In this document: in pieces, positions 50,652-60,746 of the stretch
Position numbering within the stretch: the stretch's first letter is position 1
Layout of the letters: every line of letters starts with the position of its first letter
Assembly (NCBI RefSeq): GCF_000813425.1
Contig: NZ_JWIB01000031.1
Location: 1-64,000, forward strand
Source: Sporosarcina sp. ZBG7A
GTDB taxonomy: Bacteria; Bacillota; Bacilli; Bacillales_A; Planococcaceae
DNA length: 64,000 nt
Direction of reading: 5' to 3'
The notes under the pieces: generated by a model
What the model was told of the DNA's origin: nothing
Seen by the model: the letters and a program-made list of their open reading frames with translations, nothing else
The model's database searches: none
Translations under genes and position numbers: made by a program

Positions 50652-51602
50652 TCAATTTGCGATGAATGAACGAATCGCCTCGTTGTTCTGCTCCAAATTC
50701 AATTCAATAACCGATCCCGCATGCGAGTAATCTGCAAACGAATATGAACCTTTTACAGGAACAGTTAGAGTTTCAATATCTGCTCCGCCTTTTACTAATA
50801 AGTTTGTAAGACGAGAGAGTTCTTCTTTAGACGTCAAATCCGTTTCAACAGTTTGAGAAATCACGCCTGCAATTTTCGGTGCGCGGATTAGCATGCTCGG
50901 TGTCATCGCCTGCTTTTTAATAGCAGACAAAACTTCTTGCTGGCGCTGGACCCGTCCAAAGTCGCCTTCAGAATCTGCACGGAATCGCGCATACCCTAAC
51001 AACTCTTTTCCATTTAACTGTTGGACACCCGGCATCAGTGTAACACCGATCTTCTCAGACATTTCTTTCTTTACATCCATTTCTACTCCTTTTGGAAAGG
51101 CAGTGTCTGCGATGGTTTCGAAGTTATCAAAGTCTACGATGGCATAATGGTGTATAGGAATGTTGAACATTCCCGTGATTGTGTCCTTTGCACTTTGCAC
51201 ACCGCCTAAATAATATGCCGTGTTGAGCTTGTATGATTTGTATCCAGGAATATCCGCATAAATATCACGCATAAACGACACAAGTTTCATTGTTTTTTCT
51301 TGCTTGTCCCAAGAAAGGACCATCATAGTATCGGTACGGGACCTCCCGCTGCCGTCATCATCGACGCCGAGTAACAAATAGTTTTCAACAGATGACGTTG
51401 AAGGATCGAGCAAATCGCCTTCAAAACTTCCTGGCTCTATTGCATTTTTAGAAGCAATCCTTTTGCCTGCAATATATTGATATGATGAAAAAAGTCCTAT
51501 TCCGACAAATCCGACTAAAAATAGAGTGACGAGTACTCTGCCTTTTCGCAATCTACGGCGTCTACGTCGTTTCGGGACTGGACCTTCATAGTGTTCTGAC
51601 AT
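50652..51602 (-). CDS. LCP-family (LytR-CpsA-Psr) cell wall anionic polymer ligase
   Basis: A 316-residue protein with a very basic cytoplasmic N-terminus (KRRRRRRLRKGR), one membrane helix (about 22-44) and an external LCP domain: LLLGVDDDGSGRSRTDTMMV with the Arg and Asp that bind the polyprenyl-pyrophosphate, AYYLGGVQSAKDTI, and LLGYARFRADSEGDFGRVQRQQ. It transfers teichoic acids or other polymers from lipid carriers to peptidoglycan (TagT/U/V). ATG 51602 has GGGGGAATA upstream. It forms an operon with the AI-2E permease gene. Confidence 0.92.
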   Translation of the reverse strand: MSEHYEGPVPKRRRRRRLRKGRVLVTLFLVGFVGIGLFSSYQYIAGKRIASKNAIEPGSFEGDLLDPSTSSVENYLLLGVDDDGSGRSRTDTMMVLSWDKQEKTMKLVSFMRDIYADIPGYKSYKLNTAYYLGGVQSAKDTITGMFNIPIHHYAIVDFDNFETIADTAFPKGVEMDVKKEMSEKIGVTLMPGVQQLNGKELLGYARFRADSEGDFGRVQRQQEVLSAIKKQAMTPSMLIRAPKIAGVISQTVETDLTSKEELSRLTNLLVKGGADIETLTVPVKGSYSFADYSHAGSVIELNLEQNNEAIRSFIAN

Positions 51603-51756
51603 TATTGTATTCCCCCAATAGTGAAGTCACAAAACAGGACGTTCTCTTGAATCGTTGGTTGCATAGTGTAACTCTATTATATCATGCGCGAACACTAGAC
51701 ACTAAAAGAGCGAACGACTAAGATGTAAGAATGGACTTAAAAGAAAGAAGGTAGAC

Positions 51757-52293
51757 ATGATGGAACAACTCGAAAAAGCAATATTTGCTGGCGGCTGTTT
51801 TTGGTGTATGGTCAAGCCATTTACTGAATGGGACGGGATTCATAGTGTCGTCTCCGGGTATATGGGCGGATCAGTCAAAAACCCAACATACGAACAAGTA
51901 AAAGAAGGCAATTCAGGACATTTAGAAGTGGTTGAAATCACTTTCGACCCTGCCGTTTATCCATATGAAGACTTACTGGAGCTCTATTGGCCACAAATAG
52001 ACCCTACGGATGCTGAAGGACAATTCCAGGATCGAGGTCACTCGTATACTACTGCAATTTTTTACACATCCGAACAGCAGCGTCTAACTGCAGAGCACTC
52101 TAAGAACGAACTTTCGGCAAGCGGTCGATTCACAAAACCGATCGTAACAGTTATCCGGCCCGCAGAAACGTTTTATGTGGCTGAAGACTACCACCAAGAC
52201 TTTTACAAAAAAGAAAAAGAAGCATATGAAGCGGACCGTGCTCAATCAGGTCGTGACGAATTTATTCAAGCTAACTGGGAAGACCGCAAGTAA
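51757..52293 (+). CDS. msrA: peptide methionine (S)-S-oxide reductase
   Basis: A 178-residue MsrA. The catalytic Cys is in AGGCFWCM (Cys14), the substrate-binding Glu and Asp follow in [18 protein letters not shown] and [26 protein letters not shown]. It reduces methionine-S-sulfoxide in proteins using thioredoxin. The end lacks extra recycling cysteines, so recycling must use the second active-site Cys. ATG 51757 and ATG 51760 both follow AAGAAGG. Monocistronic with its own terminator. Confidence 0.95.
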   Translation: MMEQLEKAIFAGGCFWCMVKPFTEWDGIHSVVSGYMGGSVKNPTYEQVKEGNSGHLEVVEITFDPAVYPYEDLLELYWPQIDPTDAEGQFQDRGHSYTTAIFYTSEQQRLTAEHSKNELSASGRFTKPIVTVIRPAETFYVAEDYHQDFYKKEKEAYEADRAQSGRDEFIQANWEDRK

Positions 52294-52309
52294 TGTGGTC
52301 TTCTTTTTT
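52279..52309 (+). terminator. msrA terminator
   Basis: AAGACCGCA pairs with TGTGGTCTT, stem spanning the msrA stop; six T follow. Confidence 0.85.
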
Positions 52310-52420
52310 ATCCCTCAAACCCACTTCAGTAGGTCCCCTCTTCACTCTCCCTAATACCAAACACAAACACTAAGACATTTTACAATCTATCAAGAAATGT
52401 CGAAGTCCGATGACGGTTCC

Positions 52421-52449
52421 TTGAAAACGCTTGTCACACTATGTATAAT
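52421..52449 (+). promoter_or_regulatory. promoter of the first glnA copy
   Basis: -35 TTGAAA (52421-52426), 17-base spacer, -10 TATAAT (52444-52449). TGTCACACTATGTATAA across the -10 loosely resembles a GlnR/TnrA site (TGTNA-N7-TNACA), but its right half does not match well. Confidence 0.65.
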
Positions 52450-52504
52450 TATAAGTTATTATTCAAGTGTGATAATAAAAACTATTGAAAAAGGACGTGC
52501 CTTG

Positions 52505-53839
52505 ATGAGTAAGACGACAAAAGATGACATTCGAAAATACGCCAAAGACGAGAATGTGAATTTCATCCGACTCCAAATTACTGACATTCTCGGAATGATC
52601 AAGAGCGTAGAAATACCTGTAACCCAGCTCGATAAAGCACTCGATAACAAAATGATGTTTGACGGTTCTTCTATCGAAGGGTTCACAAGAATTGAAGAAT
52701 CGGATATGTATTTGATACCTGATTTAGATACATGGATGGTGTTTCCTTGGCCATCTGGTACCGGAAAAGTGGCTCGACTCGTTTGTGATGTAGCGCAAGC
52801 TGACGGAACACCATTCCCTGGTGATCCACGTGGGAATTTAAAACGCATTCTTAAAGAGATGGAAGACATGGGATTCACCGACTTTAACTTAGGACCTGAA
52901 CCTGAATTTTTCTTATTTAAGCTAGATCGTCATGGCGAACCAACGATGCACTTGAATGACCAAGGTGACTATTTCGACTTTGCGCCTCTCGATCTCGGTG
53001 AAAATTGTAGACGGGACATCGTCTTGCAACTGGAAGAGCTTGGTTTCGAAGTGGAGGCTTCTCACCACGAGTCAGCACCTGGTCAACACGAAATCGATTT
53101 TAAATATGCAGACGCCTTAAAAGCTTGTGACAATATCCAAACGTTTAAACTCGTAGTGAAAACAATTGCACGGGAACACGGTTTCCACGCAACCTTCATG
53201 CCAAAGCCTATTTTCGGGGTCAATGGTTCTGGTATGCATTGCAATATTTCCCTATTCAAAGACGGAGAAAATACATTTTACGATGAAAAGGGAGAACGGA
53301 AACTAAGCGAGACTGCATATCAGTTCATGGCGGGCGTTCTTAAGCACGTCAAAGGCTTTACATCGATCACCAATCCGACCGTCAACTCTTACAAAAGACT
53401 AGTCCCCGGTTTCGAAGCTCCATGCTACGTAGCATGGTCCGCGCAAAACAGAAGTCCAGCAATCCGAATTCCCGCTTCCCGTGGACTGAGTACACGAATC
53501 GAAGTGCGATCAGTCGATTCAGTTGCGAATCCATACTTGGCATTAGCAGCAATTTTAAAAGCAGGACTAAGCGGTATCGAACAGAACCTCACACCAGGCG
53601 ATCCTTGTGACTACAACATTTATGAAATGAGTGCACATGAGCTCGACGAATTAGGAATCGAAACATTACCAACAGATTTGGATCATGCTCTGATCGCACT
53701 AGACAAAGACCTTGTGATGCAAGAAGCGTTAGGTAACCACATCTATACGAACTTCAGAGAAGTGAAACAGAAAGAATGGGATAGTTATCGCATTACCGTC
53801 CATCCATGGGAAATTGAGCAGTACCGAAGAATGTATTAA
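52505..53839 (+). CDS. glnA: glutamine synthetase type I, copy 1
   Basis: A 444-residue GSI-alpha enzyme: [64 protein letters not shown] with the mobile-flap Glu, RIPASRG, and the C-terminal [13 protein letters not shown]. It makes glutamine from glutamate, ammonia and ATP. It lacks the adenylylation loop Tyr, as expected for the alpha group. ATG 52505 follows AAAAGGACG. No glnR gene precedes it, unlike B. subtilis. A near-identical copy lies at 55214. Confidence 0.96.
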   Translation: MSKTTKDDIRKYAKDENVNFIRLQITDILGMIKSVEIPVTQLDKALDNKMMFDGSSIEGFTRIEESDMYLIPDLDTWMVFPWPSGTGKVARLVCDVAQADGTPFPGDPRGNLKRILKEMEDMGFTDFNLGPEPEFFLFKLDRHGEPTMHLNDQGDYFDFAPLDLGENCRRDIVLQLEELGFEVEASHHESAPGQHEIDFKYADALKACDNIQTFKLVVKTIAREHGFHATFMPKPIFGVNGSGMHCNISLFKDGENTFYDEKGERKLSETAYQFMAGVLKHVKGFTSITNPTVNSYKRLVPGFEAPCYVAWSAQNRSPAIRIPASRGLSTRIEVRSVDSVANPYLALAAILKAGLSGIEQNLTPGDPCDYNIYEMSAHELDELGIETLPTDLDHALIALDKDLVMQEALGNHIYTNFREVKQKEWDSYRITVHPWEIEQYRRMY

Positions 53840-53872
53840 AGATTAAAATCTTGCTTGAAAACAGATATATAG

Positions 53873-53912
53873 AAACCCGCACACTCGATTTCCATTGAAG
53901 TGTGCGGGTTTT
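53873..53912. terminator. terminator between glnA copy 1 and the antiporter gene
   Basis: AAACCCGCACACT pairs perfectly with AGTGTGCGGGTTT around a 13-base loop; serves the converging genes. Confidence 0.88.
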
Positions 53913-53953
53913 ATAATCATCAAAATTGACTGGAATACATTCTTCATAAGACG

Positions 53954-55003
53954 TTACAATAAAAAGAATCCAATTCCCATAATAATGTATGCTGCGAATA
54001 GAATGAGACCCTCAAACCAATTCGATTCCCCATCATTGGATAAACTGATGACAAGAAGCGCGGCGGTCACCATTGAAACCAATTCTGGAATTGTAAAGAC
54101 AAGCGGCATTTGTTCTGGCATCAACATGGAAATAAGAACAAGTGCAGGTGCGACAAACATTGCCACTTGCAAGGTGGAACCGACTGCGATTTCTACAGAC
54201 ACGTTCATACGATTTTTCATAGCCATTGTAATCGCAGACACGTGCTCAGCAGCATTTCCGACAATTGCTACTATAATGACCCCAATAAATAATTCCGTCC
54301 ATCCAAATTGCTCTCCAAGAGTCTCAAACGTATGAACCAGTCGCTCTGAAACGAATGCAACTGCTACTGTACTTAACAACAAAACCATTATGGACTTCCC
54401 TTTACTCCACTCTGGAATTTCTTCTTCAACAACTTCATCCCCTGAAGCGAATACACCTCGATGAGTAACTAATTTGAAAAATAGACCAGATAAGTAGATA
54501 GCAATCAAGATCACAGAGACTCCGATACTTAGTTGAAACGTCGTTGTAGGATTCATGGTCATCGAAAAGACTTCAGGGATGACGAACGCAACAACAACAG
54601 CAAAAATTAGTAACCCGGAGTTATAACGAGAATCCTGTAGGCTGAAATTTTGCTTTTTGTACTTCAAACCTCCTGCAAAAAATGAAAGCCCAAGTACGAG
54701 AAGTAAGTTCCCAAGAACAGACCCCGTCAGAGATGCTAAAACAATTCCGATAAGACCGGCTTTCAACGTGAAAATGGAAATAATCAGTTCAACCGCATTA
54801 CCGAATGTCGCATTCAATAGTCCTCCAATTCGAGGTCCACTTACTATAGCAAGACTTTCTGTAGCTCGGCCGATGAAACCGGATAGTCCGATAATTGTAA
54901 TACAGCTCAATGCAAACATTGTGAGGTCTGACCAATTTAAAAATGCCCCTAGTGCGACAATGGGAACTCCTACAAAAACTACGATTGAAAAAATACGATT
55001 CAT
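53954..55003 (-). CDS. calcium/proton antiporter (CaCA family, ChaA/YfkE-like)
   Basis: A 349-residue membrane protein with eleven helices. Both inverted alpha-repeats are present with their acidic residues: FGNAVELIISIF in the first half and VGNAAEHVSAITMAMKN in the second. A cytoplasmic acidic loop (DEVVEEEIPEW) lies between. It exports Ca2+ in exchange for protons. ATG 55003 has GCAGGAGGA upstream. The gene is inserted between the two glutamine synthetase copies, on the opposite strand. Confidence 0.92.
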   Translation of the reverse strand: MNRIFSIVVFVGVPIVALGAFLNWSDLTMFALSCITIIGLSGFIGRATESLAIVSGPRIGGLLNATFGNAVELIISIFTLKAGLIGIVLASLTGSVLGNLLLVLGLSFFAGGLKYKKQNFSLQDSRYNSGLLIFAVVVAFVIPEVFSMTMNPTTTFQLSIGVSVILIAIYLSGLFFKLVTHRGVFASGDEVVEEEIPEWSKGKSIMVLLLSTVAVAFVSERLVHTFETLGEQFGWTELFIGVIIVAIVGNAAEHVSAITMAMKNRMNVSVEIAVGSTLQVAMFVAPALVLISMLMPEQMPLVFTIPELVSMVTAALLVISLSNDGESNWFEGLILFAAYIIMGIGFFLL

Positions 55004-55129
55004 TACAATATCCTCCTGCCATTAAAAATTTCAGTATTTCAACCTATCATTTAATTCCCCTATGGTTAAAACGACAAACCCCACACTTAGCGAACAACTA
55101 AAAAATTTCAATTTACTTGAAAAAAATTC

Positions 55130-55158
55130 TTGTAAATGGATGCAATGTTGCGTATTAT
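55130..55158 (+). promoter_or_regulatory. promoter of the second glnA copy
   Basis: -35 TTGTAA (55130-55135), 17-base spacer, -10 TATTAT (55153-55158). The leader after it resembles that of copy 1 (shared TTATTAT, GATAAT and AAAAAGGA blocks in the same order). Confidence 0.65.
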
Positions 55159-55213
55159 AAAAAATTATTATGTAACTATGATAATGACAAAACTTAAAAA
55201 AGGAAGTGGCCTG

Positions 55214-56548
55214 ATGAAGAATACAACAAAAGACGACATTCGAAAATATGTGGTAGAAGATAATGTGAATTTTGTTCGTCTACAATTCACAGATATTCTC
55301 GGAATGATTAAGAACGTTGAAATTCCCATCAGCCAGCTTGAAAAAGCACTCGATAACAAAATGATGTTTGACGGTTCATCAATCGAAGGATTTGTGAGGA
55401 TTGAAGAATCCGATATGTACCTAATTCCAGATTTAAATACGTGGATGGTGTTCCCTTGGCCATCTGGAACTGGAAAAGTAGCCCGTCTCATTTGTGATGT
55501 TTCCCTAGCAAACGGCGAACCGTTCCCCGGGGACCCTAGAGGGAACTTAAAACGAATTCTAACCGAAATGGAAGAGATGGGGTTCTCTGACTTTAACTTA
55601 GGACCAGAACCTGAATTCTTCTTATTTAAATTAGACAGTAATGGTGAACCAACTATGGAATTGAACGACCATGGAGATTATTTCGACTTCGCTCCCCTAG
55701 ATCTCGGCGAAAATTGCAGACGCGATATTGTCCTTGAGTTGGAAGCACTCGGATTTGAAGTGGAAGCGTCTCACCACGAGGCTGCTCCTGGTCAGCACGA
55801 AATCGATTTTAAGTATGCAGATGCGTTAACAGCTTGTGACAATATCCAGACATTCAAACTTGTTGTGAAAACAATCGCTCGTAAACACGGGCTACACGCA
55901 ACATTCATGCCAAAACCAATCTTCGGTGTCAATGGTTCAGGCATGCACTGCAACATTTCTCTATTCAATAATGGTGTAAACGCATTTTTCGATGAAAGCG
56001 GCGAGAGAAAGTTGAGTAAGACAGCGTATCAGTTCATGGCGGGGGTACTTGCCCATGTTGAAGGATTTACAGCAATTACAAATCCAACAGTTAACTCATA
56101 CAAACGTCTGGTCCCTGGCTATGAAGCACCTTGCTACATCGCATGGTCAGCTCAGAACAGGAGCCCACTTATCCGAATTCCAGCATCGCGTGGCCTGAGT
56201 ACACGAATCGAAGTGCGTTCCGTCGATTCCGTTGCAAATCCTTATTTAGCATTAGCAGCAATTCTTAAATCAGGACTAGATGGTATTCGACGTGACCTCG
56301 ATCCTGGTAAACCATGTGATCGTAATATTTATGAAATGAATGCTTCAGAACGACAAAAAGAAGGTATCGCAACACTTCCGACGGATCTAGATCATGCACT
56401 TTTAGCGCTGGGTGAGGATACAGTCATTCAAGAAGCGCTAGGTAGTCACATTTATGCGAATTTCAAAGAGGCCAAACAGCGTGAATGGGATAGCTACCGA
56501 ATCACTGTTCATCCATGGGAACTCGAGCGTTATATGAAGATTTATTAA
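55214..56548 (+). CDS. glnA: glutamine synthetase type I, copy 2
   Basis: A 444-residue enzyme of exactly the same length as copy 1 and closely similar throughout; all catalytic motifs are intact ([51 protein letters not shown]). Differences cluster at the N-terminus, the surface and the C-terminal 60 residues. It carries Tyr in the LVPGYEAP flap where copy 1 has Phe, which makes it closer to B. subtilis GlnA there. ATG 55214 follows AAAAAGGAAG. It lacks an upstream glnR gene. Both copies look functional. Confidence 0.95.
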   Translation: MKNTTKDDIRKYVVEDNVNFVRLQFTDILGMIKNVEIPISQLEKALDNKMMFDGSSIEGFVRIEESDMYLIPDLNTWMVFPWPSGTGKVARLICDVSLANGEPFPGDPRGNLKRILTEMEEMGFSDFNLGPEPEFFLFKLDSNGEPTMELNDHGDYFDFAPLDLGENCRRDIVLELEALGFEVEASHHEAAPGQHEIDFKYADALTACDNIQTFKLVVKTIARKHGLHATFMPKPIFGVNGSGMHCNISLFNNGVNAFFDESGERKLSKTAYQFMAGVLAHVEGFTAITNPTVNSYKRLVPGYEAPCYIAWSAQNRSPLIRIPASRGLSTRIEVRSVDSVANPYLALAAILKSGLDGIRRDLDPGKPCDRNIYEMNASERQKEGIATLPTDLDHALLALGEDTVIQEALGSHIYANFKEAKQREWDSYRITVHPWELERYMKIY

Positions 56549-56564
56549 TCCTTTCTAAACTATA

Positions 56565-56605
56565 AAAAAGCCGGACACTCTAATTTTCTAGAGTGTCCGG
56601 CTTTT
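56565..56605. terminator. bidirectional terminator between glnA copy 2 and oppF
   Basis: AAAAAGCCGGACACTCTA pairs with TAGAGTGTCCGGCTTTTAA around a short loop; lies between two converging genes. Confidence 0.9.
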
Positions 56606-56609
56606 AATA

Positions 56610-57554
56610 TTATGATTCTTTTGGAACGTGGTTTTTTTTCATTTCTTCGGATTCCTTATCGGAACAAAGGACGAAGTGTTCAGGTGCGATTTCTCGGAAC
56701 TCTACATGCTCATCAGAACCATAGTTATGATCTTTGGGATTGTAAGGAGTTCGTACACGTGAACGCTCATAGATTGGATCTGGAAGAGGGATTGCTGAAA
56801 GCAATGACTTCGTATATGCGTGCATCGGGTTACGATACAACTCATCCGCAGATGCCATCTCAACAAGTTTTCCGTAGTACATAACACCAATACGGTCAGA
56901 AATGTATTTTACCATCGACAAATCGTGTGCGATGAACAAATACGTCAGTCCGCGTTCTTCTTGTAAATCTTTAAGTAAGTTGACGACCTGAGCTTGGATG
57001 GATACGTCCAAAGCGGAAATCGGCTCATCCGCGATGATGAATTCGGGATCCACTGCAAGTGCTCGTGCAATCCCGATACGCTGACGTTGTCCACCTGAGA
57101 ACTCGTGAGGATAACGTTCTGCGTGTTCTCTGTTAAGCCCAACTGTTTCGAGCAAAGAAATTACTTTTTCTCTCCGCTCTTTTTTAGAGTTAGCAAGACC
57201 GTGAACATCGATACCTTCAGCGATAATGTCCATTACCTTCATCCGTGGATTCAGTGAAGCATACGGATCCTGGAAGATCATCTGCATCTTACGGTTGAAA
57301 TCCTTATTAGCAGCTTTTGTTTTCTTATCTTGAACGTTCACTCCGTTAAAGAGTACTTCTCCATCAGTTGCATCATAAAGTCGGATAATCGTGCGCCCCG
57401 TCGTAGATTTACCACAACCGGATTCTCCAACAAGACCAAACGTTTCACCACGGTTGATAGAGAAGCTGATGTCGTCAATTGCACGGACTTCAGAAGCCTT
57501 ACCTTCATTGAAATATTGTTTTAAATTCTTTACCTCGAGTAATAAATCAGACAT
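56610..57554 (-). CDS. oppF: oligopeptide ABC transporter ATPase OppF
   Basis: A 314-residue ATPase: Walker [11 protein letters not shown]-loop [14 protein letters not shown], signature [15 protein letters not shown], Walker [13 protein letters not shown], switch His in IAHDLS. The C-terminal oligopeptide-transporter extension ([17 protein letters not shown], then the cysteine in HFVLCSD) is present. With OppD it drives peptide import. Its ATG overlaps the oppD stop by one base (TAATG). Last gene of the opp operon. Confidence 0.93.
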   Translation of the reverse strand: MSDLLLEVKNLKQYFNEGKASEVRAIDDISFSINRGETFGLVGESGCGKSTTGRTIIRLYDATDGEVLFNGVNVQDKKTKAANKDFNRKMQMIFQDPYASLNPRMKVMDIIAEGIDVHGLANSKKERREKVISLLETVGLNREHAERYPHEFSGGQRQRIGIARALAVDPEFIIADEPISALDVSIQAQVVNLLKDLQEERGLTYLFIAHDLSMVKYISDRIGVMYYGKLVEMASADELYRNPMHAYTKSLLSAIPLPDPIYERSRVRTPYNPKDHNYGSDEHVEFREIAPEHFVLCSDKESEEMKKNHVPKES

Positions 57555-58615
57555 TACGCACGCCCTCCTGTTGCTTCATAGTATCTGCTACCCGGAAAAG
57601 TACGCATACGCTCAATGATTCCTGCAGGCGGCTCAACTTGCGGAGCTTGTGGATGCAACAACCAAGTTGCAGCATAGTGCGTATCACTCACTTGGAAAAA
57701 TGGCGGTGGCTGCTCCATATCAATTTTCAGTGCATACTCACTACGAAGAGCAAATGCGTCCCCTTTAGGAGGGTTCAACAAATCAGGTGGTGTCCCTGGA
57801 ATTGCATACAGCTTTTCTTCATTTAGATCCATAGAAGGCATTGAACTTAGTAGCCCCCATGTATAAGGATGTTGAGGATTATAGAAGATTTCATCAACTG
57901 TACCGATTTCAACAATCATTCCGCCGTACATAACAGCTACGCGGTCTGCAACGTTTGCAACAACACCCAAATCGTGTGTAATGAAGATGATTGACGTATC
58001 AATTTTCTTTTGGATATCTTTCATCAGTTCCAAAATTTGAGCTTGGATCGTTACGTCCAATGCAGTTGTTGGCTCATCCGCAATCAAAATCTGAGGATTA
58101 CATGCAAGCGCAGTTGCAATAACGATACGTTGACGTTGTCCACCTGAAAATTGGTGAGGATACATCTTATAACGGTTTTCCGCGTTAGGAATCCCAACCA
58201 TGTTCAGCAATTCAATCGCAACTTTACGCGCTTTGTCTTTGCTAACTTTTTGGTGCTTTAAAATTGGTTCCATAATTTGTTTACCGATAGTCATCGTCGG
58301 ATTCAATGAAGTCATTGGATCTTGGAAAATCATCGAAATATCTTTACCACGGATTTTTTGCATTTCTCGCTCAGATAATTTTGTCAAATCTTTTCCATCA
58401 AATATAATTTCACCATTTTTGAATTCTGAGCTTGACTCAGGCAACAACCGCATGATGGATTTCGTTGTTACAGATTTACCAGAACCCGACTCCCCTACAA
58501 TAGCGAGTGTCTCCCCTTTGTTTAAGTCAAAATTCACACCACGGATCGCTTTCACTTCACCAGCAAACGTATGGAAGGAAAGCTCTAAATCCTTAACTTG
58601 TAATATTTTACTCAT
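57554..58615 (-). CDS. oppD: oligopeptide ABC transporter ATPase OppD
   Basis: A 353-residue ATPase with Walker [11 protein letters not shown]-loop [14 protein letters not shown], signature [15 protein letters not shown], Walker [13 protein letters not shown], and switch His in ITHDLG. The OppD C-terminal extension contains the [15 protein letters not shown] [13 protein letters not shown] and [10 protein letters not shown]. It pairs with OppF as the two ATP-binding subunits. ATG 58615 has AGGAGGAAAG upstream. It follows oppC by 15 bases. Confidence 0.94.
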   Translation of the reverse strand: MSKILQVKDLELSFHTFAGEVKAIRGVNFDLNKGETLAIVGESGSGKSVTTKSIMRLLPESSSEFKNGEIIFDGKDLTKLSEREMQKIRGKDISMIFQDPMTSLNPTMTIGKQIMEPILKHQKVSKDKARKVAIELLNMVGIPNAENRYKMYPHQFSGGQRQRIVIATALACNPQILIADEPTTALDVTIQAQILELMKDIQKKIDTSIIFITHDLGVVANVADRVAVMYGGMIVEIGTVDEIFYNPQHPYTWGLLSSMPSMDLNEEKLYAIPGTPPDLLNPPKGDAFALRSEYALKIDMEQPPPFFQVSDTHYAATWLLHPQAPQVEPPAGIIERMRTFPGSRYYEATGGRA

Positions 58616-58630
58616 TTTGCTTTCCTCCTA

Positions 58631-59650
58631 TCAGTCTTTCATTTTCGGATCGAGCGCATCACGTAAACCATCACCAATTAGGTTAAAGGCAATCATTAAA
58701 ATACTAATGACAAGGGATGGGAACAATAATACATAAGGTTGGAATTCCATAACTTTAAAGCCATCATTAATGAGTGTACCTAGTGAAGCAGAAGGCGGTT
58801 GTAAACCAAGTCCAATGAAACTAAGGAACGCTTCAAAGAATATTGCACTTGGAATTGTAAACATCGTATTAATGACAATAATCCCCAACACGTTGGGCAA
58901 CAAATGCTTTGAAATGATCTTAGAATCATTCGATCCTAAAGTTCTAGCAGCTAAAACAAATTCTTGGTTTTTAAATTTCAGGATTTGAGCACGTACAATA
59001 CGTGACATTCCAATCCATCCGGTAATGGAAATAGCGATAATGATCGCCATGAGACCTGGTTCCATGATCATAAGCATGAGAATAACAACAATCAATGTTG
59101 GAATACCGATTAAAATCTCAACAATTCGTTGCATGACGTCATCTGTTCTACCGCCGAAGTAACCAGAAATTCCTCCGTAAATTACACCAATAACCAAGTC
59201 AATCATTGCAGCAACGAATGCAATTAGCAGTGAAATTTGAGTTCCTTCCCAAAGGCGTGTAAATAAGTCACGACCTAAACCGTCTGTTCCGAACCAATAA
59301 TACTCATCAACCTTTTTCATAGCATACAAATCTACTTTTTCACCACTTAAGTTCCCGACCCCATCCATAATTCCGAGGTTTTCAATCCCCTGCATTTTAG
59401 GAGGAAGGTTTGCGTGTCTTAAATTTTGAGTAGTGCCGTCATGACCGTTCAAATGTGGTCCTATTAATGCCATGATTACTACCAAAACAAGTACAACCAT
59501 ACTAATGATAGCTGCTTTGTTTTTACGAAGGCGCAACCAAGCATCTTGCCAGAAACTTAAACTTGGTTTCTCAATACGTTCAGCTTTTGAGCTATCAATA
59601 TGGATCCGTTCAAATTGTTCTTGTGGCAGCTGTTCGATATCTTTTTTCAT
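58631..59650 (-). CDS. oppC: oligopeptide ABC transporter permease OppC
   Basis: A 339-residue permease with an N-terminal cytoplasmic tail, a first helix (about 38-60), an external loop and five further helices. The BPD_transp_1 EAA loop reads AARTLGSNDSKIISKHLLPNVLG, and the start of the membrane domain has HWFGTD-type YWFGTDGLGRDLFTRLWEG, a hallmark of DppC/OppC proteins. Its ATG overlaps the oppB stop by one base. It forms the channel with OppB. Confidence 0.93.
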   Translation of the reverse strand: MKKDIEQLPQEQFERIHIDSSKAERIEKPSLSFWQDAWLRLRKNKAAIISMVVLVLVVIMALIGPHLNGHDGTTQNLRHANLPPKMQGIENLGIMDGVGNLSGEKVDLYAMKKVDEYYWFGTDGLGRDLFTRLWEGTQISLLIAFVAAMIDLVIGVIYGGISGYFGGRTDDVMQRIVEILIGIPTLIVVILMLMIMEPGLMAIIIAISITGWIGMSRIVRAQILKFKNQEFVLAARTLGSNDSKIISKHLLPNVLGIIVINTMFTIPSAIFFEAFLSFIGLGLQPPSASLGTLINDGFKVMEFQPYVLLFPSLVISILMIAFNLIGDGLRDALDPKMKD

Positions 59651-60582
59651 TATGCTTTCCCTCCAGCCACGCGGATACGAGGGTCAATGACACCATATAA
59701 AATATCCACAATAAAGATGACAACAATTAGGAATGCTGAGAAGAATAATGTCGTGCCCATAATTGTTGCAAAGTCGTTCACCATAATAGAAGAAACAAAC
59801 TGCTCACCGATTCCAGGGATTGCAAATATTTGCTCAACGACAAGTGAACCTGTTACTAAACCTGCTGCTACCGGACCTAAAACAGTTATCAAAGGAATCA
59901 ATGCATTTCGGAATGCATGTTTAAATGCAATTTCAAAACCATTTGCCCCTTTGGCTTTTGCAAGCGTAATGTAATCTGATCCCATAACTTCAATCATTTC
60001 TGTACGGATGAAACGTGCAGATAATGCTAGAGGTCCCATGGCTAATGCGAGAGATGGAAGGACACTAGATTTCCAGCCATCATTCCATAGTCCGACAGGT
60101 AGAAGGTGCCACTGTGAAGCAACGTAATACTGAAGAAGAGTTGCAAATACGAATGAAGGAATCGAAATTCCTAATATCGCAAAAAAGGTACTTCCATAAT
60201 CCCAGAAGGTATTTTGTTTCAGTGCTGCAATCATACCGAGCAATATCCCAACTATCGTTCCGAAAACCATTGCTTGGGCTCCGAGTATAAAGGATGGTTT
60301 CATACGTGAAGCCAGTAGATCATTTACGCTTTTTCCTTTGAACGCAAATGATGTTCCTAAGTCACCTTTAGCCAAGTTCTTCATATAGATTGCATACTGA
60401 ACAGGTTTGGGTTTATCAATTCCATATTTTTTCTCAACAATAGCTTTTTGCGTGTCATTCAATTTGCTGTATGACGCAATGGGTGATCCCGGTAACGTTT
60501 GCATTAAGAAAAATGTAGCAGTCGCAATGAGAAACATTGTGATGAACATATAAATTATTCGTTTTCCAATATATTTAACCAT
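59650..60582 (-). CDS. oppB: oligopeptide ABC transporter permease OppB
   Basis: A 310-residue permease with six helices. The OppB/DppB pattern is clear: YIGKRIIYMFITMFLIATATFF at the start in parts, LPGSPI, then the EAA loop TLAKAKGANGFEIAFKHAFRNALIP and the C-terminal VIDPRIRVAGGKA. ATG 60582 lies after GGAGGTGCACC. It follows oppA after a 165-base gap that holds a hairpin attenuator. Confidence 0.93.
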   Translation of the reverse strand: MVKYIGKRIIYMFITMFLIATATFFLMQTLPGSPIASYSKLNDTQKAIVEKKYGIDKPKPVQYAIYMKNLAKGDLGTSFAFKGKSVNDLLASRMKPSFILGAQAMVFGTIVGILLGMIAALKQNTFWDYGSTFFAILGISIPSFVFATLLQYYVASQWHLLPVGLWNDGWKSSVLPSLALAMGPLALSARFIRTEMIEVMGSDYITLAKAKGANGFEIAFKHAFRNALIPLITVLGPVAAGLVTGSLVVEQIFAIPGIGEQFVSSIMVNDFATIMGTTLFFSAFLIVVIFIVDILYGVIDPRIRVAGGKA

Positions 60583-60685
60583 GGTGCACCTCCAGATCTA
60601 TGTACCACTACTCTATGTGAAACCAATTGACGGTTAGTTTTCAGAATGAAAGCACTTACAAAAAATTCGCAATACTTGATATTAT

Positions 60686-60722
60686 TAAAAAGAGAGCATA
60701 TGGCGAACAATCACCATATACT
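60686..60722 (-). terminator. oppA-oppB intercistronic attenuator
   Basis: On the minus strand AGTATATGGTG pairs with CGCCATATGCT around a 6-base loop, then CTCTTTTTAA. A partial terminator here would give excess oppA message over the rest of the operon. Confidence 0.6.
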
Positions 60723-60746
60723 CCCCGTTATTCAGCTACCTAACGT

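Noticed and set aside
52432-52448. GlnR/TnrA box in front of glnA copy 1
   Set aside because: TGTCACACTATGTATAA matches the left half of TGTNA-N7-TNACA but not the right half, and the leader of copy 2 has no matching site with correct spacing.
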